From Pohlia nutans (taxonomy: Eukaryota > Streptophyta > Bryopsida > Bryales > Mniaceae), in NCBI GenBank assembly GCA_022496805.1, contig CM040102.1, forward strand, positions 18,197,955 to 18,261,954: a DNA stretch of 64,000 nt, in the 5' to 3' direction. Position 1 is the first letter of the stretch, and every line of letters begins with the position of its first letter. This document shows positions 60,148 through 64,000 of this stretch, piece by piece. The position numbers and the translations under genes were made by a program. Below the pieces are notes generated by a model. The model had not been told where the DNA came from. It searched no databases and saw nothing but the letters and a program-made list of their open reading frames with translations.

Positions 60148-63100
60148 ATGTTTGCCTGGCCATTCTGGGGTTCCGCCGCTGTGGAAGGTAAATAAACGGC
60201 AAGACCGGAAACTTGGTTGTAAGGTGCCTTCAGGAGCATCTTGTTAAATGATTTTTAGGAGCAAGATTTTTAAAAAATGACATTCTTGTTAGCAAATCTA
60301 ACAGGATTCCAACGCACCAGAGAATGCATCATTTGGATTCCATATGCAAAAGTTACAAGGGTTCAAAGTTGATGACCTAAAACTGTGCGTTTTGACGCTG
60401 AGGTGGTGTAAATTCTAAGTCTATCAAATTTCAGGATGTTTTCATTAGAAAATTTAATGTTTTTTTGAGTTGAAGGATGACTCTATTATGAGCAAGATTT
60501 TGGGGTGTCACAGTTAGGTAGGTTTTGCAATTAGGTACCTCAGTCTACCCAATTACTCGCAAAGGAAATGCATAAGCTACATGTAGAGTGTTTGTCTGTT
60601 CTAGTGCAGAAAGCTAGACTGGCTTTAGTCTTTGAATGTTTTAGGGCACGACCATGATGGCTCAAATACTCATCATGTTTCTCAAGGCCTGTGTTGCCAA
60701 ATTGAAAGCTCCACAACTGTGTCGTCTTCACCTAATTTTCTTGACAGTTTTGACCTAAAGGTTTCTCACCTCTAAGCACCATGAGCAGTTAGTTAAATTG
60801 CATCTTGGTCTTAGATATTCAGAGTCTATTCTTTTACAGTGTCAAAGTTACACAGTCATTCCGAGTGTTATGAACACTACTACCCTAATGCATGCTGGAC
60901 TTCTAGCCTGCACTTTTAGATGTTGATATTTGAATACTAGGATGGGCATGCATAAATGCTTTAATTGGGCTCTCTTGCTCATTGTGAAGTACTTACTGAT
61001 AATTATATATGGATAAATTGTTGTGGGATTGCAATTTAAGGGTATGGCGGAAAGCAGAGAGAGGACAATGTGAAAGGCAGGGTGGCTGTGCCTGTCATTC
61101 AGCCACGCAGCTATGCGAAGGCGCAGCAGCTCTCAAGTGTCCAGTCTGACCACCTTTTGGTACTTGTCCATGGAATTCTTGCCAGGTTTGCTCCGTCTCT
61201 TCCCTCAGTCAATTGATTTCAGCAAGTTCCCTCACCCAAGCTAAAAGAAATAGACGTCCACTTTGGAAGCTAATAGTAGCTTTCAAAACATTTTTCTACA
61301 CTCAGAGCTCCCTCTTTATCTGCTACTCCTCAAACAATAACATATAAACATGATTTTTTAATTTCTATGGATGCATTTTTTAACCTTTCTGAATGATTTA
61401 TTTCAACTCCTATAGCTATGATTGGTAGATCCTCTTTCTCTGGGGTCGCGTTTGCCACGTCTTTACTTGGTTGTAAATTTGAGGTTAGACTGACAAAAGT
61501 CAGGTTCTGAGTTGCAGTCCCAGCGACTGGAAATATGTGGAGAATGAGCTCAAGAGCCGACTCGGCAATAAATTCTTGATTCACGGTAATTATTATCGAC
61601 ATTTGTTTCTCTGGGTTTAGGTTTGTCTATGATGCATGTTCTAGTTTTGTCTATGGTGCAATCATTATTAAATTTTCAAAATGAAAAATTATGTAAAAAA
61701 TGAAATTTATTTTTCTAAGTGTCTGAATTCCTTGTAAGATGATAGTCACGTGACTGCGTGGCTTGTGTTTCCTCAGCAAGCGCCGTGAATTCGTTTCTGA
61801 ACACTCTTGATGGCATTGACCATGGTGGTCGCCGTCTTGCTTCCGAGGTACGTAAAACTGAACTTCAAGCATCATTTATCTACCTTCAGTAATATCATAC
61901 TAACAGTTTCAGGAACAATCAGACAGTGAGAATTATATAAAGATTCTGCCCCATGATTAACCCCTAAAAAACCAAGAAGCCCAAATTGGGCCTCATGTTT
62001 TTCTTGGTAGTTTTGAGTAGGTCTTATGTAAGGTTCCTTCTATTTGCTTTTTTTTTTACAACACATGCAATATTCTCCGCTGATTCCGGTGATATAAAAT
62101 TTGGTCCCATCTAAATTATGTTTTTTACAATATGATTGATTGAATTTGTCATTTTAAAACTATGAATCCATGTTCCTTTAAGGATTAATGAGGAGGTCTC
62201 TATGATCACATTGATCATACGGAGGCTTCCCTAAATTCTTGTTAAAAGAAGATTCTTTTGAGGATGTTCTTGAAACAGTCTCATTTTACTAAAAGTCTTG
62301 TTTATTTCACCTGAATTCATGTATATCTTACAGTCTAGTTGAGGAAGATAAATATGAGTGAATGGAGATTGAATTCATAGTGGGGAATGGCCTGATATGG
62401 GTACCGCTTTTACACGTCTCACATAGTGTAACTTATGTGTAACTCATTTTATGTGTGCTAAAAATTCCATCTTTAACACCATGTATGTAGTTGTAGTCAT
62501 GGTGCCTATAACACCCTCTAATTTGTGTAATTTTTCAATGTTTTTTTCTTACGAAAAATATATTTCTTGAAAATCACACTATTTTTAGAGGGGTACCCAT
62601 ATCAGGCCATCAGTCAGTGGGTAACTATTGATTTTTCAATGGCAACCAGATTGACCAAATTGTGGAGAAAGTGCCGTCTTTGAAGCGGATTTCCTTCGTA
62701 GCGCACTCCCTGGGCGGTCTGTTGGTACGGTACGCGGTGGCAATGCTGTACACACCCAAGGATGATTTGGCTGAAGAAGACAGGCAGGGTGAGGAGCACC
62801 CTGTGTTTCGACGTCGCCGAGAACCCCGGATTGCTGGTTTAGAAGCTGTGAATTTCATCACTCTGGCCACTCCTCATTTGGGAGTACGTGGAAAGAATCA
62901 GGTCAGTCAAACTGTCACGACAAGTAGGCCTCCATATGATCACTGTAACTTTCCACTAGAAGGAAATGTGTCGTTTTTCACTTACTATAAATGAAAAAGA
63001 AATGAAACGGCGCCAGGCACATGGGCTGTGTTAGTGCTGATGAGTAGTTTTGGTCACAAGAAGACAGAAACGTAAATATAATATTCCGGTACTATTCACT

Positions 63101-63920
63101 GTTCTCATCAAATGAGGAATGAAAAACGACAGATTTGCTACTAGTGTTCGGGTGACATCGTCATGAATCGTTAGAACAGTTTTTTACAATGTTGTCTTAA
63201 CCTTAACCCTTTTAAGGACCAAGATGGCCAAATTTGGGTTCATGTTTTTTTAGCAGTTTTGAGTGGGTTCTATATGAAGTTTCTATTGTTCAAATTTATT
63301 TATGTTTTTGGTCAACACATGCAATGTTCTTTACTAATTCTGGTGTTCTTTACTAATTCTGGTGATATAAAATTTGGTCCTATCTGAATCATACTTTTCA
63401 TTATATGAATGATTGGATTTGTCATTTTTAAACCATGAATTCTTGGTTGAAGTACCAAGGATTCATAGTTTTAAAATGACAAATTCAATTGATTGTATTG
63501 TGAAAATATAATTCAGATGGGACCAAATTTTATATCACTAGAACTAGTGAAGATCATTGCATGTGTTGGTAAAAAAAAAAATCAAAAATCAAACAAGAGG
63601 AAGTCCAAATAGGACCTACTCAAAACATGGCTTAGGGGCTAATTAAAGTCCTTGGAACAGTCTAATGATGTTACTGAAACCAAAGTGTTTTTGATTTGGT
63701 TGAGACTCCGTCGTCGAGAATCATGTTTTTGATTTGTTGGAGTTATTGTTGTGCAGCTGCCATTGTTGCTGGGATTGCCAGTGTTGGAAAAGATTGCAGC
63801 TCCAGTTGCCCCTTTTTGTGCGGGACGGACAGGGAAGCAGCTTTTCTTGACTGATGGAAGGCCCACAGACCCTCCTCTGCTCTTGCGCATGGCCTCGGAT
63901 TGCCCAGATGGTCTTTTCAT
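60148..63920 (+). CDS. DUF676-type serine esterase/lipase (alpha/beta hydrolase), 3' end beyond window
   Basis: Alpha/beta hydrolase of the DUF676 'putative serine esterase' group, closest in memory to Arabidopsis At1g29120-like proteins; substrate unknown. Exons: 60148(or upstream)-60187, 61041-61185, 61518-61585, 61777-61847, 62650-62901, 63757-63920, all GT-AG with compatible phases; the last visible exon ends mid-codon (TTCAT/GTATGT), so translation continues past 64000. Visible: LLVLVHGILASPSDW (oxyanion loop region), FLIHASAVNSF, GIDHGGRRLASE, then VAHSLGGLLVRYA with nucleophile Ser codon at 62707-62709, NFITLATPHLGVRG, and GRTGKQLFLTDGRP. The Asp and His of the triad are expected downstream. 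The first exon is the least sure: ATG 60148 follows an in-frame open stretch (LIKGRLDLALMFAWPFWG) that may be part of a longer exon. Introns carry three MITEs. Confidence 0.85.
61961..62184 (+). mobile_element. TTAA-flanked MITE in esterase intron
   Basis: TTAA at 61957-61960 and 62185-62188. Left end CCCCTAAAAAACCAAG, right end TTCCTTTAAGGA. Subterminal palindrome GCCCAAATTGGGC. Sits in the intron between exons ending 61847 and starting 62650. Confidence 0.85.
62954..63146 (+). mobile_element. CACTA-like MITE in esterase intron
   Basis: 193 bp, ends CACTAGAAGGAAATGTGTCG and CGACAGATTTGCTACTAGTG, perfect 3-bp duplication TTC (62951-62953, 63147-63149). The uninterrupted form of the family. 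Confidence 0.9.
63208..63641. mobile_element. Head-to-head pair of TTAA-family MITE cores in esterase intron
   Basis: 63208-63445 is a plus-orientation copy starting CCCTTTTAAGGACC after TTAA (63204-63207). 63450-63641 is a minus-orientation copy ending GCTTAGGGGCTAA near TTAA at 63643-63646. Together they form an inverted repeat with arms near 190 bp. The plus copy also has a 19-bp internal duplication (TTCTTTACTAATTCTGGTG). Confidence 0.8.
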
Positions 63921-64000
63921 GTATGTACTTTTTGCTCAATAATTTTCCTCTTCCGGGGTCATGCTTAATATTCGTGAAAGGAGCTGCATTCTCCTTGGGC

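Noticed and set aside
9895..64000. Intact LTR retrotransposons or autonomous DNA transposons
   Set aside because: I looked for gag-pol, reverse transcriptase, integrase and DDE-transposase motifs in the supplied frames and saw none.

Overview
The window is nuclear DNA of a land plant. It holds four spliced or plant-type genes with canonical GT-AG introns, a WRC-domain KDM3-type JmjC protein, a GH16 xyloglucan endotransglucosylase and plant telo-box motifs. Sequence style (AT-rich intergenic DNA, compact genes) suggests a non-seed plant, perhaps a moss, but this is a weak inference. There are no bacterial genes, rRNA, tRNA or CRISPR arrays that I can support.

Layout. (1) 1.9-8.3 kb, minus strand: a 12-exon gene for a histone H3K9 demethylase of the JMJ25/IBM1 (KDM3) type; leader and promoter run to about 9.8 kb. 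(2) 9.9-51 kb: a 41-kb gene desert made almost wholly of non-autonomous transposons and satellites. It contains a large nested inverted-repeat structure (9.9-15.5 kb), a 3.2-kb satellite of 47-bp units (21.9-25.1 kb) with outlying relics to 29 kb, a 2-kb foldback element (32.4-34.4 kb), and many MITEs. I found no transposase or reverse transcriptase ORF. (3) 51.4-52.3 kb, minus: a single-exon XTH gene with a 25-bp minisatellite just upstream of its promoter. (4) 55.1-58.1 kb, minus: a six-exon gene for an alpha/gamma-adaptin-binding protein p34-like GTPase-fold protein. (5) 60.1-63.9 kb, plus, running off the window: a DUF676-type serine esterase/lipase, head-to-head with the p34 gene across a roughly 2-kb shared intergenic region.

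The genes have no obvious common pathway (chromatin, cell wall, vesicle adaptors, lipid/ester hydrolysis). The most striking material is the mobile DNA. At least fifteen insertions share TTAA flanks and CCCCTAAA-like ends, and most also carry a short hairpin about 10-40 bp in from one end whose two arms change together between copies. A second family (five copies of 42, 83, 84, 276 and 671 bp) shares a 3' end with a (TATC)n tail and is flanked by 10-12-bp direct duplications (four perfect), the signature of 5'-truncated non-LTR retrotransposition. hAT-like (8-bp TSD), CACTA-like (3-bp TSD), Stowaway-like (TA TSD) and possible Mutator-like (9-bp TSD) MITEs also occur, several nested so that relative ages can be read.
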